Shown: piece after piece, positions 8,015 to 15,804 of the stretch
Position numbering within the stretch: position 1 is the first letter of the stretch
Layout of the letters: the number at the start of each line of letters is the position of its first letter
Origin: Hyphomicrobiales bacterium
Lineage (GTDB): Bacteria; Pseudomonadota; Alphaproteobacteria; Rhizobiales; OSC116
DNA length: 34,307 bases
NCBI GenBank assembly: GCA_016744975.1
Contig: JADGDI010000020.1
Location: 1 to 34,307 of the forward strand
Direction: 5' to 3'
Translations under genes and position numbers: made by a program
The notes under the pieces: generated by a model
The model's database searches: none
What the model was told of the DNA's origin: nothing
Seen by the model: the letters and a program-made list of their open reading frames with translations, nothing else

Positions 8015-8839
8015 TTAGCTTAACAAACCTTCATCTAGCATCATTTGTTCAAGTTTAATGCCTTCAAAACCCATTTCTGCTTTATATGATTTGTAGGTAT
8101 CGTAAAATGCGGGCTGTTTGCCTCTTTTTTTGGTGGCAGCGATTAGAGTATTTTTTTGCGTATGTTCTGATGCGACAAAGTCGATGACATCGACATGATA
8201 GCCTTGGGATTGCAGCAGCATGACGCGGGCATTGTCGGTCATTATATCTGCCATTTTATGTAAAAACAGGCCATGTTTAACAAATTTTGAGAGTGATTTT
8301 TTTTGTTTTAAACTCAACAACACTTCTTTTTGGCAACATGGAGCGCTTAAGATGATTTTGGACTTCATCTTAAGGCCCATAAATAAAGCGTCATCGGTTG
8401 CGGTATCACAGGCATGGAGTGAAACGACGGCATCATAATAGGTTAAGCCAGAATATTGGTCGGCAAAATCGTTTATGAATGATAGATTATCAAACCCACA
8501 TTTTTTAGCGGTTTCGTTGCCTTGTTTCATTAAATCACTATTAAAATCTACAGCATGGATTACGGGGTCTAGATTATTTTTTACTAAATAATTATATATA
8601 GCAAAGGTCATATAACCCTTGCCTGCGCCGATATCGATTGCTTTTACCCGTTTTTGATTTGCAGCGCCAGACTGGCTTAGTTTGTCAGATAATATCTCGG
8701 TAAACCTACTGATTTGTTTATATTTTTTATGCATTCTAGGTTTAATAATGCCATTATTATCTGAAATACCAGTTTCGATTAGAAATTGTTCCTTAGCGTC
8801 TAATTTGTATTTATTGGTATTTTTTTTAACATTGGTCAT
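8015..8839 (-). CDS. Class I SAM-dependent methyltransferase (METTL25/Methyltransf_32-like)
   Basis: A Rossmann-fold methyltransferase of about 274 residues. Motif I is AIDIGAGKGYMTFAI, the motif II acid is in IHAVDFNSDLM, and the central block is VVSLHACDTATDDAL followed by LSAPCCQKEV. The paired SLHACD and APCC motifs are characteristic of the Methyltransf_32 group that includes eukaryotic METTL25. The substrate in bacteria is not known to me. The ORF track extends to 8884, but the ATG at 8839 has AAGG ten bases upstream while the first Met has none, so I prefer 8839. It stands alone, divergent from the RRM gene. Confidence 0.8.
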   Translation of the reverse strand: MTNVKKNTNKYKLDAKEQFLIETGISDNNGIIKPRMHKKYKQISRFTEILSDKLSQSGAANQKRVKAIDIGAGKGYMTFAIYNYLVKNNLDPVIHAVDFNSDLMKQGNETAKKCGFDNLSFINDFADQYSGLTYYDAVVSLHACDTATDDALFMGLKMKSKIILSAPCCQKEVLLSLKQKKSLSKFVKHGLFLHKMADIMTDNARVMLLQSQGYHVDVIDFVASEHTQKNTLIAATKKRGKQPAFYDTYKSYKAEMGFEGIKLEQMMLDEGLLS

Positions 8840-9008
8840 AATACGGCCTTGCAGATGTGTCATTCTGAAACTATTGAGTTTCAACTGTATAAAGAAAATT
8901 GAGCAAAATAACAGTCTAAATAAGCTGAAATTAAAGTTATATCTATTATAATAATAGAGTGATAATATAGTGTACAGGCTTGATGATGCCTAATTTTTGG
9001 AGATGTTT

Positions 9009-9257
9009 ATGAATATAGCGGTACTTAATTTGCATAGAGATATAGATGAGGATGCGCTGAAAAAACTATTTATAGGCTATGGGGAAGTTGATTCTTGCGA
9101 GATTGTTCTTGATAAAAAAGAAGGCACTTCTAAAGGCTTTGGCTTTGTTGTTATGAATAATGAAGCAGAAGCAAATGATGCAATTTTAGGGTTGCATGCC
9201 ACACGTGTTAATAAGCAAAAAATTAGAGTGAAAGCCGCAGGTTTACCGGCTTCATGA
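9009..9257 (+). CDS. RRM-domain RNA-binding protein
   Basis: An 82-residue protein made of a single RNA recognition motif. RNP2 is IAVLNL at residues 3-8 and RNP1 is KGFGFVVM near residue 42; the beta-alpha-beta-beta-alpha-beta order is complete, ending in QKIRVKAA. Stand-alone RRM proteins in bacteria resemble the cyanobacterial Rbp family and are often cold-induced; their RNA targets here are unknown. The ORF track begins at a TTG (8997), but TTGGAG at 8997-9002 is clearly the ribosome binding site for the ATG at 9009. It ends 19 bases before the convergent esterase gene. Confidence 0.88.
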   Translation: MNIAVLNLHRDIDEDALKKLFIGYGEVDSCEIVLDKKEGTSKGFGFVVMNNEAEANDAILGLHATRVNKQKIRVKAAGLPAS

Positions 9258-9276
9258 TCTTTTGAATGACAGGCAA

Positions 9277-10281
9277 TTATGTGATGTTTTTAATGGCCTT
9301 GGACATTTGGATAAATGCGTCCTTACTGTCTGGGTGGGAATTTCCGTGAAATTGAAAATTATGGATCATTTGAGGCCAGACATCTAATGTCAGATCAACA
9401 TTTTGCTGTTCTAACTTTGATGCAAATTCGCGTATCATATCAACCATCACTTCTTTACCGCCAGCTTGAATATATATGGGGCAGAGGTTGCTGAAATCGT
9501 GATAAATGGGCGATAGGCTTTGGTGGGTGTATTTTGTTCCACCTTGTAGCCATTTTCCAAATTTTATGGCCATGTAACCTTGCACTAGGTCATATTTATC
9601 ATTTTCGTAAAAACTTTTACCACGCTGTTTTATATCAGTCCAAGGTGATATGCATATTGCCAAAGCTGGTTGTGGTAATTTGCTTTGTTTTAAGGCCTGT
9701 ATAAGCATGAGTGTTAGGTGACCGCCTGCTGAATCGCCAATTAGTACGATTTTTTTTGGATTAGTTCCGTTTGAAATTAGAAATTTATAGGCTGCTATTG
9801 CGTCATCTAACTGAGCGGGATGCGGATGCTCGGGTGTTAAGCGATAGGCTAGCGCGAATAGTTTTATCTCCAATAGGCCAGCTAACATGCGTGCAAAGTT
9901 TTTTGAAATTTCTGAATTGAAGGCGTAACCTCCGCCGTGCAGATATAGGATGGTCATATCAGATTTTATATCTTTTATAATGTGCCATTCGCCCTTAGGC
10001 TCGTTTGCTTTTGAGGCTAGGGATTCAACGGAAAAATCTTCATCAACATTTGTGATGAGGCTATCAAAATATACACGGCCTCCTTGAATATTGGGGCGTA
10101 AGAAGGCCACTTTAAACTGATGTCGCCAAAATAAGACACCCATTTCGAAAGTTGCTGGCCAGGCTGAATTGAGAGGTTTGCCGATCAGTCTGTGCCAAAT
10201 CACCTGTATTGAAATTTTGGATAATGCAAAATAGCTGAATATTCTATTTGATAGGTTGCCATTAAATTTTATTTTTGACAT
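9277..10281 (-). CDS. Alpha/beta hydrolase of the hormone-sensitive lipase family (esterase)
   Basis: A 334-residue Abhydrolase_3-type esterase. The HSL-family oxyanion motif HGGGYAFNSE is near residue 115, the nucleophile is in GDSAGGHLT near residue 185, the acid lies in EVMVDMIREFA and the base in QMIHNFQFHG, so the triad is complete. Family members hydrolyse short-chain esters or lactones; the substrate here is unknown. AAAAGG precedes the ATG. It faces the RRM gene convergently and shares an upstream region with the AraC-family pseudogene. Confidence 0.85.
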   Translation of the reverse strand: MSKIKFNGNLSNRIFSYFALSKISIQVIWHRLIGKPLNSAWPATFEMGVLFWRHQFKVAFLRPNIQGGRVYFDSLITNVDEDFSVESLASKANEPKGEWHIIKDIKSDMTILYLHGGGYAFNSEISKNFARMLAGLLEIKLFALAYRLTPEHPHPAQLDDAIAAYKFLISNGTNPKKIVLIGDSAGGHLTLMLIQALKQSKLPQPALAICISPWTDIKQRGKSFYENDKYDLVQGYMAIKFGKWLQGGTKYTHQSLSPIYHDFSNLCPIYIQAGGKEVMVDMIREFASKLEQQNVDLTLDVWPQMIHNFQFHGNSHPDSKDAFIQMSKAIKNIT

Positions 10282-10374
10282 TTTGTCGCCTTTTTGGAAG
10301 TTGCGATTTATAATGTCAAATTATGGTATTCGAATATAGAATTTATACGACATTTTGATGGGTGGAATTACTAA

Positions 10375-11220
10375 ATGATTGTTAAAAAGCCGTTAGCAGA
10401 ATTAATAATGCCACCAGCTTCTCTGTCTGCATGTATTTTTTCATATGTTTTGCGTGATACCAGAGGGGTGAATTTATCTAAGGTGGCGCGATTAAATAGA
10501 TTTCCTGCGTCACCATTATGTGCAATTACATGGGTTATTGAAGGGTAAACACAGTTATTGCCAGATGAAGATCTCATGCCAGAGATTGCTTTTAGCGGGC
10601 CGCAAAGTGAGGCAGTTTTGAGTTATAACCCTGGCTCAATATTTTCAGTCAGTTTGGGCATATACCCAGAAGCTTGGCGTGTATTAACGGGCATGGATGT
10701 CTCTGAGTTTAGAAATAAAACAGTGGCGTTAAACAGCATTATTGATGGCGATTTTTTGGTTATGTTTCAAGGTTTATTAGCTAGCAGTTTTTCATTAGAC
10801 GCTCAATTATTATTTGAGGGAAAATTTGAAAAGTTATGGCAAAAATTGCGAGCAGACAAACCAAAAGCTTCTAATATGTTGGAAGATTGGTTATGTAGGA
10901 TGGTTGCTCATGCCGCTATTTCAGGGATAGGCAAGGGGTTGCGTCAAAGCCAACGCCGCCTAAAATATATGACGGGTCAAAATCAACGGGAGCTTTCGGC
11001 ATATGTCAGAATGGAAAAACTGTTTTCAGTTTGGATGCAAAACCGACAAGATGATGGCGCGGCATTGGCTGGAATTGCCACAGATGTTGGGTTTTCAGAT
11101 CAATCTCATATGGGTAGAGATGTTAAGCGCATTATAGGCATGTCACCGGCAAAGCTTAATAGGCTTATTGATAGTGATGAGAGTTTTTGGTTTTATAGAT
11201 TATTGGGAGAAAGATATTAA
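10375..11220 (+). pseudogene. AraC-family transcriptional regulator interrupted by in-frame TAA
   Basis: Reading from the ATG at 10375 gives 57 residues (MIVKKPLAELIMPPASLSAC ... CAITWVIEG), then TAA at 10546-10548, then in the same frame TQLLPDEDLMPEIAFSGPQ and on to 11220. The first segment has the cysteine/tryptophan pattern of the ligand-binding domain of AraC regulators, and the second completes it and carries the C-terminal HTH (LAGIATDVGFSDQSHMGRD, IIGMSPAKL). The TAA sits where a Gln codon (CAA) would fit. The ORF-track start at 10558 is a TTG inside the domain with no ribosome binding site. I read this as a recent single-base nonsense mutation. It may have regulated the divergent esterase gene. 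Confidence 0.72.
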
Positions 11221-11270
11221 AGCTATTAGAGTTAATTCTTAAGCTTAGCTAGAAAGTTGTATATTTTATT

Positions 11271-11300
11271 AAGGGTGTATTATTGAATGAATACACCCTT
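11271..11300. terminator. Bidirectional hairpin between AraC-type pseudogene and permease operon
   Basis: AAGGGTGTAT (11271-11280) and ATACACCCTT (11291-11300) pair perfectly with a ten-base loop. The site lies between convergent reading units, 50 bases after the AraC-type stop and 15 bases beyond the stop of the leftward permease. The T-tract is weak on both strands. Confidence 0.65.
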
Positions 11301-11315
11301 AAAAGTCTGTTTAGT

Positions 11316-12227
11316 CTATTGTTTCGGGTCTAATGCGTCGCGTAGACCGTCACCTATAAAGTTAAAGCAGAACAAGGTTACGGCTAAAAAGCTTGCTGGG
11401 AAAATTAGAATCCATGGCGAGGTTTCCATAATATTTGCCCCTTCTGAAATTAGAGCGCCCCAGCTTGTGTTGGGTTCTTGAACGCCTAAACCTAGATAAG
11501 ATAAAAAGCTTTCAGTCATAATAACACTTGGAATTAGCAAGGTTGCGTAAATGATGATTAGGCCCCAAATATTTGGCACGATATGCTTAAATATAATTTT
11601 GCCATCCCTAACGCCAATGGCTTTTGCGGCTAACACAAACTCTTTATTTTTAATAGAAATTGTTTGTCCGCGTACAATTCTTGCCATTGTTAGCCATTCA
11701 ACCGCGCCTAAAGCGATGAACATTAGATAGATATTTCGACCAAAGAATACCATCAATAAAATAACAAAGAAAATAAATGGAATGGCGTATAAAATATCAA
11801 CAAAACGCATCATTAGCATATCAACCCGGCCACCAAAATAACCTGCAGTTGCCCCATAAGAGACACCAATTAAGATGGCAACAAAAGCCGCTAATACGCC
11901 GATTAATATTGAAATTTGCCCGCCATGTAGAACCCGAACGAGTAAATCTCTGCCGTTGGTGTCAGTTCCGAAATAAAAGCCGGCTTCAAAATTTGGTGGT
12001 ACTTGGATATAATCCCAATATACCTCATCAAAAGGATGTTCAAGGAAATATGGCCCAATGAAACATGCCACTGTTATGATGCCCAATATGATTAAGCAGG
12101 TCATTGCTAAACGGTTCTTATAAAACCGAATTACGGCATCTTTCCAGAGGCTATTGCCTGTGACAAAATTATCATTGGTGCTATTATTTGCGGTTTGATC
12201 ATCTTTAATATCAATGGATTGTGTCAT
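11316..12227 (-). CDS. Peptide-type ABC transporter permease, DppC/OppC-like
   Basis: Second inner-membrane subunit of a peptide/nickel-type importer, 303 residues. An N-terminal cytoplasmic tail precedes the OppC_N helix (MTCLIILGIITVACFIGPYF). FGTDTNGRDLLVRVLHGG is the typical DppC loop, and the EAA coupling region is EFVLAAKAIGVRDGKIIFKHIVPN. The C-terminus FIGDGLRDALDPK is diagnostic of DppC. The ATG at 12227 is chosen over the upstream ATT/alternative start because GGAG is correctly spaced. It is the last gene of a SBP-DppB-DppC operon with no ATPase following. Confidence 0.93.
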   Translation of the reverse strand: MTQSIDIKDDQTANNSTNDNFVTGNSLWKDAVIRFYKNRLAMTCLIILGIITVACFIGPYFLEHPFDEVYWDYIQVPPNFEAGFYFGTDTNGRDLLVRVLHGGQISILIGVLAAFVAILIGVSYGATAGYFGGRVDMLMMRFVDILYAIPFIFFVILLMVFFGRNIYLMFIALGAVEWLTMARIVRGQTISIKNKEFVLAAKAIGVRDGKIIFKHIVPNIWGLIIIYATLLIPSVIMTESFLSYLGLGVQEPNTSWGALISEGANIMETSPWILIFPASFLAVTLFCFNFIGDGLRDALDPKQ

Positions 12228-12228
12228 G

Positions 12229-13149
12229 TTAATCTCCAATCTTCGGATCGATGAAGCGGTATGCTATATCCACTAACAAATTCATCAATACGATGAGTGT
12301 TCCAAAAAACACCACAACTCCCATGACCACCTGATAGTCTCTATTCAATGCATAATCAACAAAATAGCGACCTAGGCCTGGTAATGCATATACTCGCTCG
12401 ATTACCACTGAGCCGGTTATTATGCCTGCAATTGCAGGGCCGAGATAGGATACTACGGGGAGAATAGCGGCTCTTAAACCATGGCGGAATAATACAATTT
12501 GTGAGTTTAGGCCTTTGGCTTTTGCGGTACGTATATATTGACTGTTCAGCACTTCGATCATCGAAGATCGCATAATACGTGCCATGATGCCGATATAGGG
12601 TAATGATAATGAAGTGATGGGTAGAATTAAGTGATTCCACGCGCCATCATTCCAACCTTGAACGGGCAACCACTTTAAGGTAACGCCAAAAAACAACGTA
12701 AATAATGGGGCGCTAACAAATGTTGGTATAACAATGCCTAAAACTGAGAAACCCATAATAGAATAATCTTTAACACTATTTTGATTATAGGCAGCATAAG
12801 CGCCAAGCGGGCAGCCTATGAATATTGCGATTAAAATGGCAATGCCGCCTAATTGGAGGCTAACAGGAAAGCTAGACAGGATTAGGTCTGCGACATCAAA
12901 GTCGACCACTGTGAAGGAAGGGCCAAAATCAAAATGTAATAGACGCCATATATACAGGAAGAACTGTTCGTGCAATGGCAGGTCTAAATTAAAATGAGCG
13001 AGGAGGTTTTTCTCGACCTCAGGGGGTAAGACGCGTTCTGCATCAAAAGGGCCGCCTGGGGTTAAGCGCATCATAAAAAAAGATGCCGCAATGATGAGAA
13101 AGATAGTCGGGATTGCTACAAACAATCGCTTGATTATAAACTTTAACAT
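12229..13149 (-). CDS. Peptide-type ABC transporter permease, DppB/OppB-like
   Basis: First inner-membrane subunit of a peptide importer, 306 residues. It begins MLKFIIKRLFVAIPTIFLI, the standard DppB first helix, and has RLTPGGPFDAE, SFPVSLQLGG, the EAA region YIRTAKAKGLNSQIVLFRHG and a C-terminal DIAYRFIDPKI. The ORF track starts at 13188, but that start would put the intrinsic terminator hairpin (13169-13198) inside the gene, so 13149 is correct. It lies 60 bases after the binding protein and is separated from it by that hairpin. The stop is two bases before the DppC start codon. Confidence 0.93.
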   Translation of the reverse strand: MLKFIIKRLFVAIPTIFLIIAASFFMMRLTPGGPFDAERVLPPEVEKNLLAHFNLDLPLHEQFFLYIWRLLHFDFGPSFTVVDFDVADLILSSFPVSLQLGGIAILIAIFIGCPLGAYAAYNQNSVKDYSIMGFSVLGIVIPTFVSAPLFTLFFGVTLKWLPVQGWNDGAWNHLILPITSLSLPYIGIMARIMRSSMIEVLNSQYIRTAKAKGLNSQIVLFRHGLRAAILPVVSYLGPAIAGIITGSVVIERVYALPGLGRYFVDYALNRDYQVVMGVVVFFGTLIVLMNLLVDIAYRFIDPKIGD

Positions 13150-13168
13150 GGTTGAGCCGATATAAAAA

Positions 13169-13198
13169 AAGCGCCGTACTAGGGACAATACGACGCTT
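13169..13198 (-). terminator. Intrinsic (partial) terminator between binding protein and DppB genes
   Basis: Read on the - strand, AAGCGTCGTA and TACGGCGCTT form a 10-bp stem with one mismatch and a ten-base loop, followed directly by TTTTTTT. It starts about 12 bases after the binding-protein stop. Position and shape suggest an attenuator that lets the binding protein be made in excess of the permeases. Confidence 0.8.
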
Positions 13199-13209
13199 AT
13201 AGGTTGTTA

Positions 13210-14811
13210 TTAGTCTGCGAAATACATATGACGGAAACGATGTTGCGTCATTGGATTGTCGACATAACCTTTAAGCTTTGGATTAACAACTCTTAAGAAT
13301 TGGCCATAGTTAAGGGCAGCAACGGGTTGGTCACGTGCAATTAAAGCCTCGGCTTTACGCAAATGAACAGCACGTTTAACTAGGTCTGTTTCTTTAGAAG
13401 CTGCAAGCATGGCTGCTTCATAATCTGGGTTAGAATAGGCTGAATAATTGTTGCGACCTGCGCCTTTTGAAAGCAAGGTTAGGAAGTTTTCGGCATCATT
13501 ATAATCGCCTGACCATCCGCCAGATGCGACTTCAAAGTCACCTTTTTTATAATCTTCATAAACAACATTGCTGTCTTTATTCAGCATTGTTACTTTTACG
13601 CCGATTGCTTTCCACATTGCTGCAATTGCAACTGTGTAGCGTTTGCCTAGATCACCTGATCTATATTTGATTTCTAACTCAAGTGGTTTATCAGCTGTAT
13701 AACCTGCATCTGCTAGTAGTTTTTTAGCAGTAGCGCGGCGCTCATCCATGCTTTTATCTTTCCAAGATACTAGAGCAGGGCTTGGATAGTTTGCAATACC
13801 TGTTGGCACAAAGCCATAGGCTGGAATGCCTGATTTTCTAACTTTTTCAGTATAAACTTTACGATCAATTGCCATTGAAAGCGCTTGACGAACATTTACA
13901 TCTTTAAATTTATCTAAGCGTAGGTTAAATGAATAATATGATGTTGCAAGTGTTGCATAAGAATGGAAAGCGTCAGGATAATCAGTTTTTACTTTGCTGA
14001 TTTGATCGGTTGGGAATGAGCTAATGTCTAGTTCACCTGCACGGAAGGCTTTAAATGCTGTTGCTGAATCTTTGATCACTAGCATTTTAACATTTTCGAT
14101 TTTTACGTTATCAGCATCCCAGAAATGTGGGTTTTTCTTAAGCATGATATGGTCGTTTGGAATCCATTTTTCGATGGTATAAGCACCGTTAAACACCATG
14201 TTTTCAAGCTTTGTCCAGTCATCACCATGTTTTTCAACCACATGCTTTGGTGCTGCAAAAGTTGACATATGAACCAACATGCTGGTGAAGTATGGCGCTG
14301 GAATGTTTAGCTTAAATTGTAGAGTTTTATCGTCTATTGCGGTAACACCCAATTCTGAAGGGGCTTTTTTGCCGCTTACAACGTCGCTACCATTTTCAAT
14401 TAGGTATAAAAGCCATGAATTTGGAGATGCTGTATTTGGATCCATCAAACGCTTGATACCAAATTCAAAGTCGTTGGCTGTTACAGGCACACCGTCTGAC
14501 CATTTTGAATCACGTAAATGGAATGTATATGTAAGGCCATCGTCTGACACATCATATGAAGTTGCAACACCTGGAATGGTTTCAGCTGATGGTGTTTCGG
14601 CCATTAAGCCCATAAACACGCTGGCCATGATGTTTAATTCCCACATGCCATTAACTTTGGCAGGGTCTAAAGATCTAGGTTCTGTACCATTATTGTAAAC
14701 CAATGTTTTACCAGCTGCAAATGCTGTAACGCTAAGCGTAGGTGTTAGTGCCGTTGCTGCTGTTAATAAGCTAACAAGTGCTACTTTTTTAATATTATTT
14801 CTAATGTTCAT
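13210..14811 (-). CDS. Oligopeptide ABC transporter substrate-binding protein (OppA-like, SBP_bac_5)
   Basis: A periplasmic binding protein of 533 residues. The signal peptide ends near SVTAFA-AGK. The mature protein has the usual order: KTLVYNNGTEPRSLDPAKV, IPGVATSYDVSDDGLTYTF, NDFEFGIKRLMDP, FNGAYTIEKW, the crossover YYSFNLRLDKFKDVNVRQA, then the C-terminal lobe to LKGYVDNPMTQHRFRHMYF. The SLDPAKV and HRFRHMYF ends are typical of OppA/MppA peptide binders. GAGGGA precedes the ATG. It is the first gene of the leftward operon and faces an XRE-cupin regulator across a 320-base promoter region. It also serves as an unpermuted reference for the binding protein at 26196. Confidence 0.93.
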   Translation of the reverse strand: MNIRNNIKKVALVSLLTAATALTPTLSVTAFAAGKTLVYNNGTEPRSLDPAKVNGMWELNIMASVFMGLMAETPSAETIPGVATSYDVSDDGLTYTFHLRDSKWSDGVPVTANDFEFGIKRLMDPNTASPNSWLLYLIENGSDVVSGKKAPSELGVTAIDDKTLQFKLNIPAPYFTSMLVHMSTFAAPKHVVEKHGDDWTKLENMVFNGAYTIEKWIPNDHIMLKKNPHFWDADNVKIENVKMLVIKDSATAFKAFRAGELDISSFPTDQISKVKTDYPDAFHSYATLATSYYSFNLRLDKFKDVNVRQALSMAIDRKVYTEKVRKSGIPAYGFVPTGIANYPSPALVSWKDKSMDERRATAKKLLADAGYTADKPLELEIKYRSGDLGKRYTVAIAAMWKAIGVKVTMLNKDSNVVYEDYKKGDFEVASGGWSGDYNDAENFLTLLSKGAGRNNYSAYSNPDYEAAMLAASKETDLVKRAVHLRKAEALIARDQPVAALNYGQFLRVVNPKLKGYVDNPMTQHRFRHMYFAD

Positions 14812-15131
14812 TTTTCCCTCATTTGTTTTCTACCTAATAAGCGGGTTCTTGAAATTTACAAAAACTAGAGCTTAGGTGGCTTTATCCTATATATTTAAAT
14901 ATAAAGGTCAATAAAAACTAAACATAATTTTAGTAAATATAAAATAACTTGCATTTTTTTAGTTTTTGTTGATTTTATTATTTTGGGCTTTCATAGAAAA
15001 TCGACTATAAAGTTTGTGTTATTATTTTAGCTTTGTTTAACGCTGATCTGGGGTTGTATCAAAAAATTTGAATTGAATTTTGGATAATATTCTATACTCT
15101 GAGTTGAATTGCTATTATTTAGAGGCGCGTT
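14812..15131. promoter_or_regulatory. 320-base divergent promoter region, peptide operon / XRE-cupin gene
   Basis: This AT-rich region separates the leftward oppA-like operon from the rightward XRE-cupin gene and must hold both promoters. It contains no ORF of note. The clearest element is the inverted repeat at 14917-14934, described separately. GGATAATATTCTATACT at about 15082 has a -10-like TATACT for the rightward gene. Confidence 0.6.
14917..14934. promoter_or_regulatory. Candidate XRE-cupin operator, copy 1
   Basis: ACTAAACATAATTTTAGT is an imperfect inverted repeat about 105 bases upstream of the OppA-like start codon. It matches the palindrome at 15751-15768 (ACTAAACATTTGTTTAGT) at 15 of 18 positions. 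The two copies flank the XRE-cupin gene and precede the transporter and peptidase genes, as expected if that protein controls both. Confidence 0.5.
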
Positions 15132-15755
15132 ATGTCAAATAATATTTTGGATTTTAAAAAATTTAAAGATGGTGCAAAAAGTGGCTTACTTGGTGAGACT
15201 TTATTAGCGCGCAGAAAAGCAATTGGAAAAACCATGCGTGATGTTGCTCGTGAAACGGGCTTGTCCGTTGGGTTTATATCGCAAGTGGAACGCAATTTAT
15301 GTGCGCCTTCGCTTACCTCTTTTTTTAAGCTAGCTAAGGCGCTCAATAGCACAGTTGATGAGTTGCTTGAGATTCCAAACGATTATGAAATTGTCTCTAA
15401 AAAGAAAGATAGGAAGAAATTTAACTTAGGAGACCCTCAGAGATTCTACCAAAAATTAGGCCCTGGGTTCAAGGGCGCAAATTTTTTCCCTTGTATTATT
15501 ACTCGACCAAGCGGGCATATGGCGGAGCTATTAAAACAAAAAGGCGAAGAATTTTGCTATTTATTAGAAGGCCGAGTTGAATATATTATTGATGGAAAAA
15601 TACATATTATTTCTGCTGGGGATTCCATTCATCTTGACACTGACATTGCTTATTCTTCAGTTGTGACCAGTAAAAGAGATGCTGTTGAATTGTGGGTTTT
15701 ATCGTCTCCGCTTTATTTAGATAATAATCGTGATAAAAATTTGACCATTGACTAA
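15132..15755 (+). CDS. XRE-family regulator with C-terminal cupin domain
   Basis: A 207-residue transcription factor. The HTH_3 domain occupies about residues 24-80 (GKTMRDVARETGLSVGFISQ, SLTSFFKLAKALN). A cupin_2 sensor domain fills the C-terminal half (MAELLKQKGEEFCYLLEGRV, IHIISAGDSIHLDTDI). XRE-cupin proteins usually sense a small metabolite in the cupin barrel and control the adjacent catabolic or uptake genes. Here the neighbours are a peptide importer (divergent) and an Xaa-Pro peptidase (downstream), so a peptide or amino acid ligand is a reasonable guess. The stop codon lies inside a near-perfect palindrome that may be its operator. Confidence 0.88.
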   Translation: MSNNILDFKKFKDGAKSGLLGETLLARRKAIGKTMRDVARETGLSVGFISQVERNLCAPSLTSFFKLAKALNSTVDELLEIPNDYEIVSKKKDRKKFNLGDPQRFYQKLGPGFKGANFFPCIITRPSGHMAELLKQKGEEFCYLLEGRVEYIIDGKIHIISAGDSIHLDTDIAYSSVVTSKRDAVELWVLSSPLYLDNNRDKNLTID

Positions 15756-15769
15756 ACATTTGTTTAGTC
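15750..15769. promoter_or_regulatory. Palindrome; candidate XRE-cupin operator, copy 2
   Basis: GACTAAACATTTGTTTAGTC has nine perfectly paired bases on each side of a two-base centre. It overlaps the XRE-cupin stop codon and lies 35-55 bases upstream of the peptidase start. It could also act as a short hairpin in RNA, but the similarity to the 14917 site favours an operator. Confidence 0.5.
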
Positions 15770-15804
15770 TATTTTGACTCTAAATTGATTTCGGGAGTCA
15801 GCAA

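Noticed and set aside
10371-10577. ORF of 68 aa on the - strand
   Set aside because: It is the antisense shadow of the first part of the AraC-family pseudogene and resembles no family.
10558-11220. AraC-type ORF taken as an intact 220-aa gene
   Set aside because: The start is a TTG in the middle of the ligand domain with no ribosome binding site, and matching sequence continues upstream in the same frame past the TAA.
14279-14698. 139-aa ORF on the + strand
   Set aside because: It lies wholly antisense to the OppA-like gene and shows no family pattern.
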